From: an uncultured Alcaligenaceae bacterium
GTDB lineage: Bacteria > Pseudomonadota > Gammaproteobacteria > Burkholderiales > Burkholderiaceae_B
Assembly: GCA_937897265.1 (NCBI GenBank)
Contig: CALCPT010000216.1
Location: 1 to 24,875 of the forward strand
DNA length: 24,875 nt
Direction of reading: 5' to 3'
The notes beneath the pieces were generated by a model. That model searched no databases. It was not told where the DNA came from and saw only the letters and a program-made list of their open reading frames with translations. Within the stretch, counting starts at the first letter, position 1, and each line of letters starts with the position of its first letter. A program made the translations under genes and the position numbers. Of the stretch, positions 1-8,802 are shown one piece after another.

Positions 1-176
1 TCACCGTGTCGATCGAGAATGCGCATGTCAGAGGGCTCATGAGAGGCTTTCACCTCAGCAAAGGACGGTAATCCCTCAGCACCCGCATTACCCGCGACGA
101 TGCCAACCCCCAGTATTGACAGACAAAGCACCCCACGGATGGCGTTCCAGGGCCAGCGGGTAGGGCGCGCAGTCAT
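1..176 (-). CDS. pbpC: Penicillin-binding protein 1C, N-terminal fragment
   Basis: The gene starts at the ATG at 176-174 and runs off the left edge, so only about 58 residues are visible. The reading shows a short basic N-terminus, a hydrophobic segment (residues about 14-30) that would act as a signal anchor, and then LPSFAEVKASHEPSD followed by ILDRHG. That is the characteristic opening of the PBP1C family just after the membrane anchor. PBP1C proteins are inner-membrane bifunctional peptidoglycan glycosyltransferase/transpeptidases with a C-terminal biPBP_C domain; none of those catalytic parts lies in the window. The ATG overlaps the stop of the upstream alpha-2-macroglobulin gene (ATGA at 176-173), so the two are probably translationally coupled, as in the yfhM-pbpC pair of enterobacteria. 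The family call rests on a short segment plus this conserved neighbourhood. Confidence 0.85.
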   Translation of the reverse strand, partial: MTARPTRWPWNAIRGVLCLSILGVGIVAGNAGAEGLPSFAEVKASHEPSDMRILDRHG

Positions 177-3100
177 CGCACGACGACTGGTGGGTTTGGT
201 GTTTCGCCAAACATTTCAGGGGCGTACATTGCCTCAACGCGTGAGGCGGGTAAAGCGAAGGTTCCCGAGTTATTCAGACGGATGGTGTATTGAAGCTTTG
301 AAACACCCTCAGGTACGTACTCGTAATACGCTTTGAGCGCTTCGAGACCGCGCTCTTGAAACGCCAGCCATGCATTCGTTGGTGCTTGCTCTCCCGTGGT
401 CGCCATTTGCGAGTCACGACCTAAGCCACTGCCAAGAATCGTTGCACCCGCTGGAATAGCATCCGTTAAGGCGACCCAGGTCATCGCGCTTGAGGCGTTG
501 AACTCAAGGGTGATTCGCAAGATATCGCCACGGCTAAAGGTGCCCGGCGGTAGCGTTTTGTCTGCTTGCTCAATGGCGGTGACCGAGCGTTTGATTTGAA
601 AGCCTGCAGAGCGGGGGGCTGTGATTGGTATCGCTGCCAACGATTGAATGCCGACCCAGGGGCGCCCCGTGCCCAGCGGGGTGATCTTTAGCGTCTCGGC
701 TTGGTCACCGAGTGGCCAATTGAGTAGCATGCTGCCAGAGCTTTCTGTAGATAAGTCAACCATCGCTTGTGTCGTGCCAAGATTGGCGCTCACTTGACCG
801 GTCACAGGTGTCGACTCGTGGACTTTGGCAAATTGTTCGAGTGCCAAGCTACCCCACAAGTTAGCAGTGGTGGTTGACCAGGCTCCTTTTTGTTGCCGTG
901 CGATGAGCCCAGTGATTAAGCGCCCTGAGTCGGCTTTCCAGGCGGGATCCAACTCGGTCAATAAAGACAGACGGGCAGCGTTGACGTCGCCATTTTGCAT
1001 CAGCCACCACCAAGCATCATCACGCTCAGTGCTAAAGCCTGCGCGTGAGCCTTGAAACACTAGGCGGCTGCGCAAAACCTGATTGGCTTGCGCGCGATAC
1101 TTTTCACGGCCTTTGATATTTGGCGTGCGATTGAGGATGTTGAGCCAGTCAATTAATGCGTGCGTTGGCCATTTTTTTGGTGAGATCTCGATTGAGTCGA
1201 GCATTTGAGCTTGGGCCTGACCGTAACGCGAGAGCGCCTCGAGCGCAGCCAACTTACGTACGTCTAGGTCTGCCAGCGTGCTCCAGGATTGCCGTTCGAT
1301 CTTTCCTTGAACAAAATCGCTCAGGCCCTCGAGCATGGGGGCAGTCAGGCTCGGTGGGATCGCAAAGTTGGAGTCGAGGGTGCTGCCCTCATGTGCAGCA
1401 CTTAATAAATAAGCCGTTAAGGTATCACTACCGCGGTTGCTGTCGCCAATTCTGGTCGGAAAGTAAGTCGCTAAGCCATCGCTATCAAGGTAGCCTGGCA
1501 ATTGTGTCAGCAGATCAGACCAAAGTGCATGGTCACGCATGCCGAGTGCCTTGCTGGCACTCTGTTCAAGACATGTAAACGGGTAGCTGGCCAACCATGC
1601 TTGCACGCTGGGTAGCCCTTGCGCCAAGCTACGACTGAGCGACAGTTTGATGCCGCCGCGCTGTGCGAGCGCAGCGCTTGGCGCCTTGATCTCAAGTGAG
1701 TGTGTCCCATCCAGTTGTAGCAGTGTCGCCTGTTGAACGCTTATAGGCACTGCAGGTGTCACGCGCTGGTTCACTTTCAAGGTATCTTGGGTCTGACTGA
1801 GCGAATCTTTCGCGCGAATCTGCCAGATGAAGGTGTCCAATATTGGTTGGGTGGTTTGATTAGCAACCGCCACTAGCCAGCTGACTTGGCCGGCTGCGCG
1901 CGGCTCAAGCTCTAGCGACTGAGATGGCAAGCTTAAGCTTTGGTGGTTGGCCTCAACCACTAGCTTCATCGGTTTGTCAGTGGTGTTACGCAAGGTCACC
2001 TGAGCTTGGTACTGATCGCCTTCGCGCACCAAGGGTGGCAAGCCGCTAATGATTTGCAAATCTTGCGTACTTTGAATAGTAGTTTTGCCGGTCCCAAACA
2101 AGCCTGTCGAGACATCAGCGATCGCAACAATTTCAAAAGTGGTGAGCGCATCATTCAACGGTACGGTCACCTGTGCCTGGCCTTTTTCATCCAACACAAT
2201 TTTTGGATTCCATAGCAATAAAGTATCCAAGAGCTCTCGGGTCGGATTGCGCCCGCCACCACCACCTGCTGGCACTGCTTTACGCCCATAATGACGGCGT
2301 CCAATAATTTCCATCTGCGCGGTTGAAGTCGCAACACCCCAGGCTCGAGGGACAAGCATCCCTTCCAGTAAATTCCAACTTTTGTTAGGCATCAACTCAA
2401 GCAAAGCTCGATCGACGGCGGCAAGGGCAATTTCAGCATGTGCAGCCGGCTGTTGATTTGGTAACGTCACCGTGACCGTGACTTGGGCTTTGTCGCGCAC
2501 CGAGTAGCTCGTGCGATCAGTTTGCACCTTGACGTTTAAGCGATGAGCGGCATCACCCACTTGAATGGAGCCCATGCCAAACCGGTATGTGGGCTTGCTG
2601 AGATCAACCATCGAGGTTGGCGCAACAAAATCGTCGTTATCGGGGTTTGAGTAGTCTGCCCACCACTTAGACGGTGCGCGATAGCCCCAGGTAAAAAAGC
2701 TATACCAAGGCACCACGCGTAAGCGACCGCGCAAGGCAAGCACGCTGACATAGACGTTGGGGCTCCAGCCAGCTTTGACCTCAATCGCAATGGTGGGATC
2801 ATCGCCCTTGAGTTCGACCACACGGGTTTCTAAGATACCTTCTCGTTCAATCGCAACCAAGGCGGTCGCTTGGCGAAAGGGCATGCGCACCTGAAACTTA
2901 GCAAGCTCGCCCGGTTGATACGTTTTTTTCTCAGGAAGGACATCCATTCTGTCGTGATCGTCAGCGCCAAACCAGATCTCTCCTTGACGCGTCACATATA
3001 CCGACGTGGCGGCTTGAATTTGATTGCCAGAGACATCTTTTGCAGTCACAATTAATTCGACTTCACCTGGCTCGTCGAGTTTGGCATTGCATGTCAGTAC

Positions 3101-6079
3101 GCCGCGCGAATCACTGGTGCCACGACAGACTGTGCCCAGATCTTTGGTGATGGTTTTGTTGTCATAGCTGTAAAAACCGCCCACCATACGCTTGCGCGAT
3201 GATTCAACTTTACGCGAGATCGCACTGACTTCAAGGGCGACCTTAGCTTGAGCCTGGCCTGCCAAATCCAGTGCTAAGGCCTGAAGCTTAAGCGACTGAC
3301 CGACTGAGACCCAACTCTCTGTCTTAACGCCAGCAATCACTTGAGCAGGCCAAAGTGTTTGCACTTTCTGTAGGGTTTGCACCTCACCGCTTGGGTCTGC
3401 GTAAGTGGCCTCGAGTAGTAGCTCTTTGATCTCTTGAGTTGTCGGGATCGATCCGATCGTCAACTTACCGTTGCCTAGCTTATCAAGCGTGAGTGGCATT
3501 TTATTGGCGATAAGGCGTTGGCTTGGTTGCGTTTCTGAACTCGCTGTGTTCACTCCAGTGCCAGACTGCAAGCCTTTTGGAGCCTTAAAACTAAAATCTT
3601 CATAGTTTGAAAAGGCGAGCGTCTTCTCGCGCACCAGCGCAGAGACTTGCACTGGAAGATTTGAGGCTGCACCTCCTGAGACATAGCCGACCTGCACATC
3701 GACCGGCAATGTTTGCGTACGGACGAGTGGTGCGTTGGAGTCAGGTTTGATCTGACCGGTCAAGATGGGTAATCTAAACTCTTCGACTCTAAATTCACCC
3801 GAATCGCGCAGTTCGTTTTTATCGATCATTGCAACTCGATAGAGCCCTAATTTGGCATTGCGAGGTAATTGAAAGGTGTTTTGCGCCGATTGACCACCCG
3901 TGGCGCTGGTTGACCACAGCACCTCGCCTTTGTATTGTTGACCGCTGCCCACATGCGTGATCGAGTATGACGAAGGCGGGTTCGCTACACGGTCAAAGCC
4001 GCGACTGGTCTCAGCGCGTAAGATATGTTTCATTGATACTGTGTCACCCGCGCGTACTAGCGTTCGATCAAAGATGGTGTGTATACGTTGATCGGGTGTT
4101 GCAGCTTGACTCGTTGGTGCCTGAAAGCGCCACGGCTCAATGCCTTTGTCCCAATTGCTCCAAGCAAAAGCGATATCCTCGACTTCAGGTGCGTGACGCG
4201 TCAACGTCCTAGGCTGCGGTGCCCGCGCGCTGACAAAATACGCTTGCATATACTCTGAGTCGGTACGGCACAACGGCGCTTGAGGTGAAAGCCCTTTGAA
4301 ATTTGCGATGCCCGCTGCGTCAGTGACAGCCTGTGCCAGCGCGCGACCATGGCAGTCAGAGATTTGTACGTTTGCACCTGCGACGGGTTTGCCTTGATCT
4401 AGGGTTGTGACCCACGCGACCGAGTTTTCTCGGCCAAGCTTGAAGTGCACGCCCAGATTTGTGACTAACGCTGAAGTTCGCACATACATCGTACGTCCTT
4501 CACCGTACTGCTCATTGAGCAAGCGTTGACCAAGTTGCTGTGAGGCGATTTCTACAACATGAAAGCCTGGCGTCAATGGTATTCCAATCACTTCGAAGGG
4601 GCGTTTATCGGTTGCGGCACGGCCGGGTAGCTCTAATTGCGCAGTCGAATCAATTTGCGAGAGCAAAGAGATGCTGCGGGTTTCGACTACACCCTCTGTC
4701 TCTTTAGAAATGACGGGTGGCAAGGGCGACTTGGCATCTTGTTGAGCCAGCTTGCGATCAATCCAACCTGAGTTGTAGGTTAAGGTCTTGCGATACCAAG
4801 CGATGATGTCGGCATCTGAGTTCAACCGCAGGTCGGTGACCTTGCCACGCTTTTGCGTCACCGGCAACTCTTTAATATTGAGTTGTGCCTCAACGTTACG
4901 TACCGTTAGCGGCAAGATACCAACGCCTTGTTGGTCTGCTAAACGTTCAATCACGCCAAAGGGCGACGCTGAAAATTTAGCTAACGCCGGCATTGCACCG
5001 GTATTGACCTTGAACGGAAACGATGTCGCATTGCTTAAGGGGCGATTTGAGTCGTCTTTTAGCGCCTGAGGCAATTCGATCATGAACTCGGTGTTCTCGG
5101 GCAGTACTCCAGAAAACTGCACGGCCGTGGCGTAGTCAGACGCTTGCATAGCATCCATACTCACGCCCGAGTCATCGCTCAGCATCGCTGGGTATGTCGC
5201 CGTGCCAGAGGTTAAACGAATGCTCTTGAGCAACGAGGCTGAAACAGGCGCATTGAAATTGAGTGTTAGAGGCAATATGGGAATGCAGCCGCTGCGCGCG
5301 CTTTCGCGCTCACAAGTAAAGTTTGCGCGAAAGGGCTCGCGAACGGTGAAGTCTAAGCGCTGCTCGGTTGTTGTTTTAAGCTCTGTACTCGATTTGATCG
5401 CGCTAATAATCCCTCGTCCGTACACAAGTTGGATGTTCGCTGAGGCTGGCAAGCGTCGATTACACGCCAGCGTGACGACGCTTAAGGGGTCTTTTTTAGC
5501 TTCACGTTGAAGAGAACTCGCCTCAATGATGGCATCGCGATCTACCCCAGAGATTAAGCGAACGGGTACGCGCTCACCGAGGCCTTCGACGGCACACCAA
5601 ACGTGGGCGCGAAGGCTGGCAAGCGTGGCGGGGCCCGAAAGATGCAGCACAAAGATTTGATCTTCAGCAATCGGGCCATAACGCCCAGGCTGTGCGCGTT
5701 CAATGATCGGTCCGCCGGTGTGAAAACTGTATTGAGCCTCACCTTGAATCGAACCACCCAAAAAGCCTGAATCTTGTGGTTTGAGCTCAGCTTGGCACAC
5801 GACGCCTACTGGCACTTCATTCACAAAGTCATAAGCCCAACTGCGCTCATTGAGCCAACGACCTGAGCCTTCAGCGGCGCTATCTAAAGAACACTGCACT
5901 TCAACAGGGGCTGGTAATTTTGCTTCGCCGAAGGCCACGGCTGCGCGATCAAAGTCAACGACGATTTGGCGTACACCATTGCTGGGGCCTTGGGGCGTGA
6001 AACGCGTAATGGTTGCCGCTTGCGACACGCTTGCGCAGCAACAGAATATGACAAAGGTAAGAAATTTAAGCGTGTTCAT
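173..6079 (-). CDS. Bacterial alpha-2-macroglobulin family protein (YfhM-like, thioester type)
   Basis: This gene encodes a 1968-residue periplasmic protease-trap protein. The start is placed at the ATG at 6079, where the protein opens with a Sec signal peptide (MNTLKFLTF, then a cysteine-containing hydrophobic stretch ending ASVSQA before ATITRF). A start 14 codons upstream would add an Arg-rich stretch that spoils the signal. I see no convincing lipobox, unlike E. coli YfhM, which is a lipoprotein, so this one may be soluble. The chain carries MG-domain-like regions, then the GLPPLVREGD region typical of the A2M domain. The thioester motif is CLEQ at residues 1503-1506 (Cys codon at 1571-1573). 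An intact thioester places it with the YfhM class rather than YfaS. It is about 300 residues longer than E. coli YfhM (1653). Its stop overlaps pbpC. These proteins are thought to trap proteases that breach the outer membrane while PBP1C repairs peptidoglycan. Confidence 0.93.
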   Translation of the reverse strand: MNTLKFLTFVIFCCCASVSQAATITRFTPQGPSNGVRQIVVDFDRAAVAFGEAKLPAPVEVQCSLDSAAEGSGRWLNERSWAYDFVNEVPVGVVCQAELKPQDSGFLGGSIQGEAQYSFHTGGPIIERAQPGRYGPIAEDQIFVLHLSGPATLASLRAHVWCAVEGLGERVPVRLISGVDRDAIIEASSLQREAKKDPLSVVTLACNRRLPASANIQLVYGRGIISAIKSSTELKTTTEQRLDFTVREPFRANFTCERESARSGCIPILPLTLNFNAPVSASLLKSIRLTSGTATYPAMLSDDSGVSMDAMQASDYATAVQFSGVLPENTEFMIELPQALKDDSNRPLSNATSFPFKVNTGAMPALAKFSASPFGVIERLADQQGVGILPLTVRNVEAQLNIKELPVTQKRGKVTDLRLNSDADIIAWYRKTLTYNSGWIDRKLAQQDAKSPLPPVISKETEGVVETRSISLLSQIDSTAQLELPGRAATDKRPFEVIGIPLTPGFHVVEIASQQLGQRLLNEQYGEGRTMYVRTSALVTNLGVHFKLGRENSVAWVTTLDQGKPVAGANVQISDCHGRALAQAVTDAAGIANFKGLSPQAPLCRTDSEYMQAYFVSARAPQPRTLTRHAPEVEDIAFAWSNWDKGIEPWRFQAPTSQAATPDQRIHTIFDRTLVRAGDTVSMKHILRAETSRGFDRVANPPSSYSITHVGSGQQYKGEVLWSTSATGGQSAQNTFQLPRNAKLGLYRVAMIDKNELRDSGEFRVEEFRLPILTGQIKPDSNAPLVRTQTLPVDVQVGYVSGGAASNLPVQVSALVREKTLAFSNYEDFSFKAPKGLQSGTGVNTASSETQPSQRLIANKMPLTLDKLGNGKLTIGSIPTTQEIKELLLEATYADPSGEVQTLQKVQTLWPAQVIAGVKTESWVSVGQSLKLQALALDLAGQAQAKVALEVSAISRKVESSRKRMVGGFYSYDNKTITKDLGTVCRGTSDSRGVLTCNAKLDEPGEVELIVTAKDVSGNQIQAATSVYVTRQGEIWFGADDHDRMDVLPEKKTYQPGELAKFQVRMPFRQATALVAIEREGILETRVVELKGDDPTIAIEVKAGWSPNVYVSVLALRGRLRVVPWYSFFTWGYRAPSKWWADYSNPDNDDFVAPTSMVDLSKPTYRFGMGSIQVGDAAHRLNVKVQTDRTSYSVRDKAQVTVTVTLPNQQPAAHAEIALAAVDRALLELMPNKSWNLLEGMLVPRAWGVATSTAQMEIIGRRHYGRKAVPAGGGGGRNPTRELLDTLLLWNPKIVLDEKGQAQVTVPLNDALTTFEIVAIADVSTGLFGTGKTTIQSTQDLQIISGLPPLVREGDQYQAQVTLRNTTDKPMKLVVEANHQSLSLPSQSLELEPRAAGQVSWLVAVANQTTQPILDTFIWQIRAKDSLSQTQDTLKVNQRVTPAVPISVQQATLLQLDGTHSLEIKAPSAALAQRGGIKLSLSRSLAQGLPSVQAWLASYPFTCLEQSASKALGMRDHALWSDLLTQLPGYLDSDGLATYFPTRIGDSNRGSDTLTAYLLSAAHEGSTLDSNFAIPPSLTAPMLEGLSDFVQGKIERQSWSTLADLDVRKLAALEALSRYGQAQAQMLDSIEISPKKWPTHALIDWLNILNRTPNIKGREKYRAQANQVLRSRLVFQGSRAGFSTERDDAWWWLMQNGDVNAARLSLLTELDPAWKADSGRLITGLIARQQKGAWSTTTANLWGSLALEQFAKVHESTPVTGQVSANLGTTQAMVDLSTESSGSMLLNWPLGDQAETLKITPLGTGRPWVGIQSLAAIPITAPRSAGFQIKRSVTAIEQADKTLPPGTFSRGDILRITLEFNASSAMTWVALTDAIPAGATILGSGLGRDSQMATTGEQAPTNAWLAFQERGLEALKAYYEYVPEGVSKLQYTIRLNNSGTFALPASRVEAMYAPEMFGETPNPPVVVR

Positions 6080-6248
6080 CGTGTTCCGTCTTAAGAGGAG
6101 TCGTCTGTTGCAGTGACACAAGGTGCCATCGCTCTAGCATAAACCTATCTGAGTACGATAGGCGTCTGCATCCAGCCTTTCAGGTTTCTCTAGGCGGCGG
6201 GCTGGGGGCTGCTGAGCCTACGCAGGCATTTGAACAAGATCTGCAAAA

Positions 6249-6314
6249 ATGACGCTAAAGTATCAGTCTGTCGCCGATCCCGCCGATCGGCTTGTTGAAA
6301 CAGGGCGCGAATGA
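6249..6314 (+). other. Short ORF overlapping an alternative start of the dehydrogenase gene
   Basis: A 21-codon reading frame begins at the ATG at 6249 and ends in a TGA at 6312-6314 that overlaps an in-frame ATG (6311) of the following dehydrogenase frame. It contains a perfect 7-bp inverted repeat, GCCGATC / GATCGGC (6273-6291, 5-nt loop). No ribosome binding site is evident before it. It could be a leader peptide, the worn 3' end of a lost gene, or chance. An in-frame stop lies just upstream at 6231, so it is not the tail of a longer visible frame. Confidence 0.15.
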
Positions 6315-6337
6315 GACGCCTTTCGGAGACTGCCTGT

Positions 6338-7501
6338 ATGACACCTTCAATTCACTGCTTTAACGCCACAGAGCGGATCAGTTTTGGCGAACCTGCGACC
6401 ACAGCCGTGATCAAAGAACTCGACCGCACAGGTAGCCAACGAGTCTTCGTACTGGGGAGTCGCTCTGTTGCACTGACACCGTCTTATCAGGCAATCATTC
6501 GAGCCCTGGGCTCGCGTTGTGTGGGACAGTTCACAAACATTACAGCTCATGTGCCGCAAGCTTGTGTTCTAGAGGGCGCGCAGGCAGCGCGCGCGGCAAA
6601 CGCTGATGTGTTGCTTGCGATTGGAGGGGGCTCGGTCATTGACGCGACCAAGGTCATGTTGGTGGCCATGAAAAAAGGGTTGTCTACACCCGCCCAGTTG
6701 CACGAGGCTGCCGGCTTTGCGGCAACGGATGGCAGTGTGCGGCCAAGTGATACTGACGACTGGCTGAGAATGATTGCCGTGCCCACTACGCTGTCAGCAG
6801 CGGAATTTACCTGGTTTGCAGGATGTTCAGACACGACGGCACGTGTCAAAGAGATTTTCGGTTACCCGATGACCGCACCACGAGCCGTCATTGTTGACCC
6901 GTTGGTCACTCTCGATACGCCAATGAATCTATTTCTCTCAAGCGGCATCAAGGCGGTTGACCATGCGGCTGAGTTTATGGCGATGTTAAATGTTGATCCC
7001 TGCGTTGATGCTTTTGGGACTGCGGCCTTAGGGCTGTTGTCTAAAGGGTTGCCGCGGGTGTTGGCGAACCCCACTGATCTAGACGCACGGCTTGATTGCC
7101 AGCGCGGCATGGCGATGTCGATTCGTATCCTTGAGTTTGGTGCCCGCGTAGGTGCCAGTCATGCAATTGGCCATGTCTTTGGCGCGCACGCTGGAGTCGG
7201 GCACGGCTATACCTCCTGCGTCTTGCTGCCCGCTGTCATGCGTTACAACAAAGTCGTCAATGCACTCAAGCAGCAAATGATTGCGCAGGCGATGGGCTGC
7301 GCGGGGATGGAGGCGGCTGACGCGATTGAGCAGTTGGTGCGAAGCTTAAATTTACCGACCCGCATACGCGACGTTGGTGTCAAGCGTGAAGACTTTTCCA
7401 TCATCGCTGACAAGGTGATGCATGACTTTGGCATTAAAAATAATCCAAGGCCAGTGACGCAAACCAGTCAGCTTCTAGAGATACTAGAGTCGGCCTGGTG
7501 A
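6338..7501 (+). CDS. Iron-type alcohol dehydrogenase, maleylacetate-reductase-like
   Basis: This 387-residue protein is a group III (iron-type) alcohol dehydrogenase, a family that reduces or oxidises alcohols, aldehydes or maleylacetate with NAD(P)H in the cytoplasm. The nucleotide-binding signature is AIGGGSVIDATK (residues 94-105) and the C-terminal half has SSGIKAVDHAAE and a His-rich SHAIGHVFGAHAGVGHG stretch (274-290). The start at 6338 is chosen because GGAG at 6325-6328 sits nine bases upstream; an in-frame ATG at 6311 would add nine residues. In the classical family the first metal ligand is an Asp four residues before the conserved His (D194/H198 in FucO). By my hand alignment that position is Lys205 before His209, so metal use may differ. 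Maleylacetate reductases also depart at this position. The gene stands alone, convergent with the operon to its right. Substrate unknown. Confidence 0.8.
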   Translation: MTPSIHCFNATERISFGEPATTAVIKELDRTGSQRVFVLGSRSVALTPSYQAIIRALGSRCVGQFTNITAHVPQACVLEGAQAARAANADVLLAIGGGSVIDATKVMLVAMKKGLSTPAQLHEAAGFAATDGSVRPSDTDDWLRMIAVPTTLSAAEFTWFAGCSDTTARVKEIFGYPMTAPRAVIVDPLVTLDTPMNLFLSSGIKAVDHAAEFMAMLNVDPCVDAFGTAALGLLSKGLPRVLANPTDLDARLDCQRGMAMSIRILEFGARVGASHAIGHVFGAHAGVGHGYTSCVLLPAVMRYNKVVNALKQQMIAQAMGCAGMEAADAIEQLVRSLNLPTRIRDVGVKREDFSIIADKVMHDFGIKNNPRPVTQTSQLLEILESAW

Positions 7502-7532
7502 ACGCACCCAAAGACATTTTGTTGGCTGCTGA

Positions 7533-7568
7533 CTGAGCAGTTTCAAAGATCTTTGAAAATCTGTTCAG
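7533..7568. repeat. Near-perfect 36-bp palindrome between convergent genes
   Basis: The core TTTCAAAGATCTTTGAAA (7541-7558) is an exact 18-bp palindrome. It is flanked by CTGAGCAG (7533-7540) and CTGTTCAG (7561-7568), inverted copies with one mismatch and a two-base offset. It lies in the 110-bp gap where the dehydrogenase and the Gfo/Idh gene converge, so a bidirectional transcription stop is one reading. There is no T run after it and the stem is AT-rich, so a protein-binding site is also possible. Confidence 0.5.
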
Positions 7569-7611
7569 ACAGCGCGTTCAATGAAATCTTTGCTCGCGCT
7601 CAGTGTGGGTT

Positions 7612-8757
7612 TTAAAGCGTGATTTCTGGCAAGTCAATCCAACGGCGTTCGGCGTTGCTGCGATAACACGCGTCGACTAACTGGATCCCTTTTGCGCCCG
7701 CCTTTAAGGGCGACGCAAAAGGTGTGTCGTCAAGCACGTGTTTTAAAAACGACTCCCACCCTGCGCGATACGAATTTGTGTACGGTGCGACATCAGGTAC
7801 CTCAAGCCACTGCGCATCAAAGTCTTCGCTTGTGGGCACTTCAATACTCCAGACTGGCTTTGGAGTCGCCGCCATAGGTTGAATAAAGCAGCGATATAAA
7901 CCGCACGAGGCAGAGCCTTGTGTGCCGTCAACTTGTAAAGTCAAAATATCATCGCGCTTAATACGTGCGGCCCACGAGGCATTGATTTCAACCAAAGCCC
8001 CATTGGCTAGCTCAAGGGTGGCTAAGACGACATCTTCAACGTCTACGTCATAAGGCTTGCCTTGCTCATCGCGACGTTTGGCAATGGCAGTTTTCGTGCG
8101 GCAAGACACAGATTTCACTTCGCCGAGCAACGTATCAACGATGTAGCGCCAGTGTGGAAACATATCCAACACTAAGCCACCTCCGTCGCGCTTGCGATAG
8201 TTCCAGCTTGAGCGTTGCGCAGGGTGGATCTCGCCATCAAACACCCACCAGCCAAAGTCGATTTTGGCCTGAATAATGTCACCAAAGAAGCCCGCTTCTT
8301 TGACTTTGCGAAGCTTGTGCAAGCTCGGCAAAAATAGTTTGTCTTGCACGGTGCCGTTCTTGAGTTTCAAGCGCTCAGCCATACGCGCCAATTCAAGGGC
8401 TTCGTCCAGCGACTCGGCGATTGGTTTTTCTAGATAGATATGTTTGCCGGCCTGCATCGCAGTTTGCGCACGCTCAAAGCGGCCAGCGGTGACGCTTGCA
8501 TCAAAATAGATTTCATTATTTTTGTCGGCAAGACAGGCAGCGCGATCGGTTGACCAAGCGATACCGTGCGGTTCAGCCAGGGCCTTCAGTTTGTCGGCGT
8601 TACGGCCTAGCAGCACAGGCTCGGGGATCAGTTTGTCGCCATTTTTAAGCAACAACCCGCCTTCTTTGCGAATGTTCAGCAACGAGCGTAAGTGTTGCAT
8701 ATTACCCAGGCGCCCAGTCGCGCCTTCGATAATGATCTGAATTTTTTTTGTAGACAT
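7612..8757 (-). CDS. Gfo/Idh/MocA family oxidoreductase
   Basis: This 381-residue cytoplasmic NAD(P)-dependent dehydrogenase belongs to the family that acts on sugars, inositols and related polyols. It opens with a beta strand and a dinucleotide-binding loop, EGATGRLG (residues 11-18), and has the family hallmark EKP at 110-112 within YLEKPIAESLDEA. The C-terminal half (from about residue 140) has the alpha/beta Gfo/Idh/MocA_C fold, including DFGWWVFDG and GGGLVLDMFPHW. It is the last gene of the minus-strand operon, 45 bases after the C45 hydrolase gene. The length is normal for the family. Codons 3-5 form an eight-A run (8742-8749 as T on the plus strand), which could allow slippage. An imine, ketose or sugar-like substrate is plausible given the upstream amidohydrolase, but nothing in the sequence fixes it. 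Confidence 0.88.
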   Translation of the reverse strand: MSTKKIQIIIEGATGRLGNMQHLRSLLNIRKEGGLLLKNGDKLIPEPVLLGRNADKLKALAEPHGIAWSTDRAACLADKNNEIYFDASVTAGRFERAQTAMQAGKHIYLEKPIAESLDEALELARMAERLKLKNGTVQDKLFLPSLHKLRKVKEAGFFGDIIQAKIDFGWWVFDGEIHPAQRSSWNYRKRDGGGLVLDMFPHWRYIVDTLLGEVKSVSCRTKTAIAKRRDEQGKPYDVDVEDVVLATLELANGALVEINASWAARIKRDDILTLQVDGTQGSASCGLYRCFIQPMAATPKPVWSIEVPTSEDFDAQWLEVPDVAPYTNSYRAGWESFLKHVLDDTPFASPLKAGAKGIQLVDACYRSNAERRWIDLPEITL

Positions 8758-8802
8758 TTTTGAGTCTTTTGAATTGGCTATGACAAGTCAGTTGCGCAAC
8801 GT

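Noticed and set aside
1156..1578. 140-codon frame on the plus strand
   Set aside because: It is antisense to the alpha-2-macroglobulin gene and its Arg/Ser-rich composition is typical of a shadow frame.
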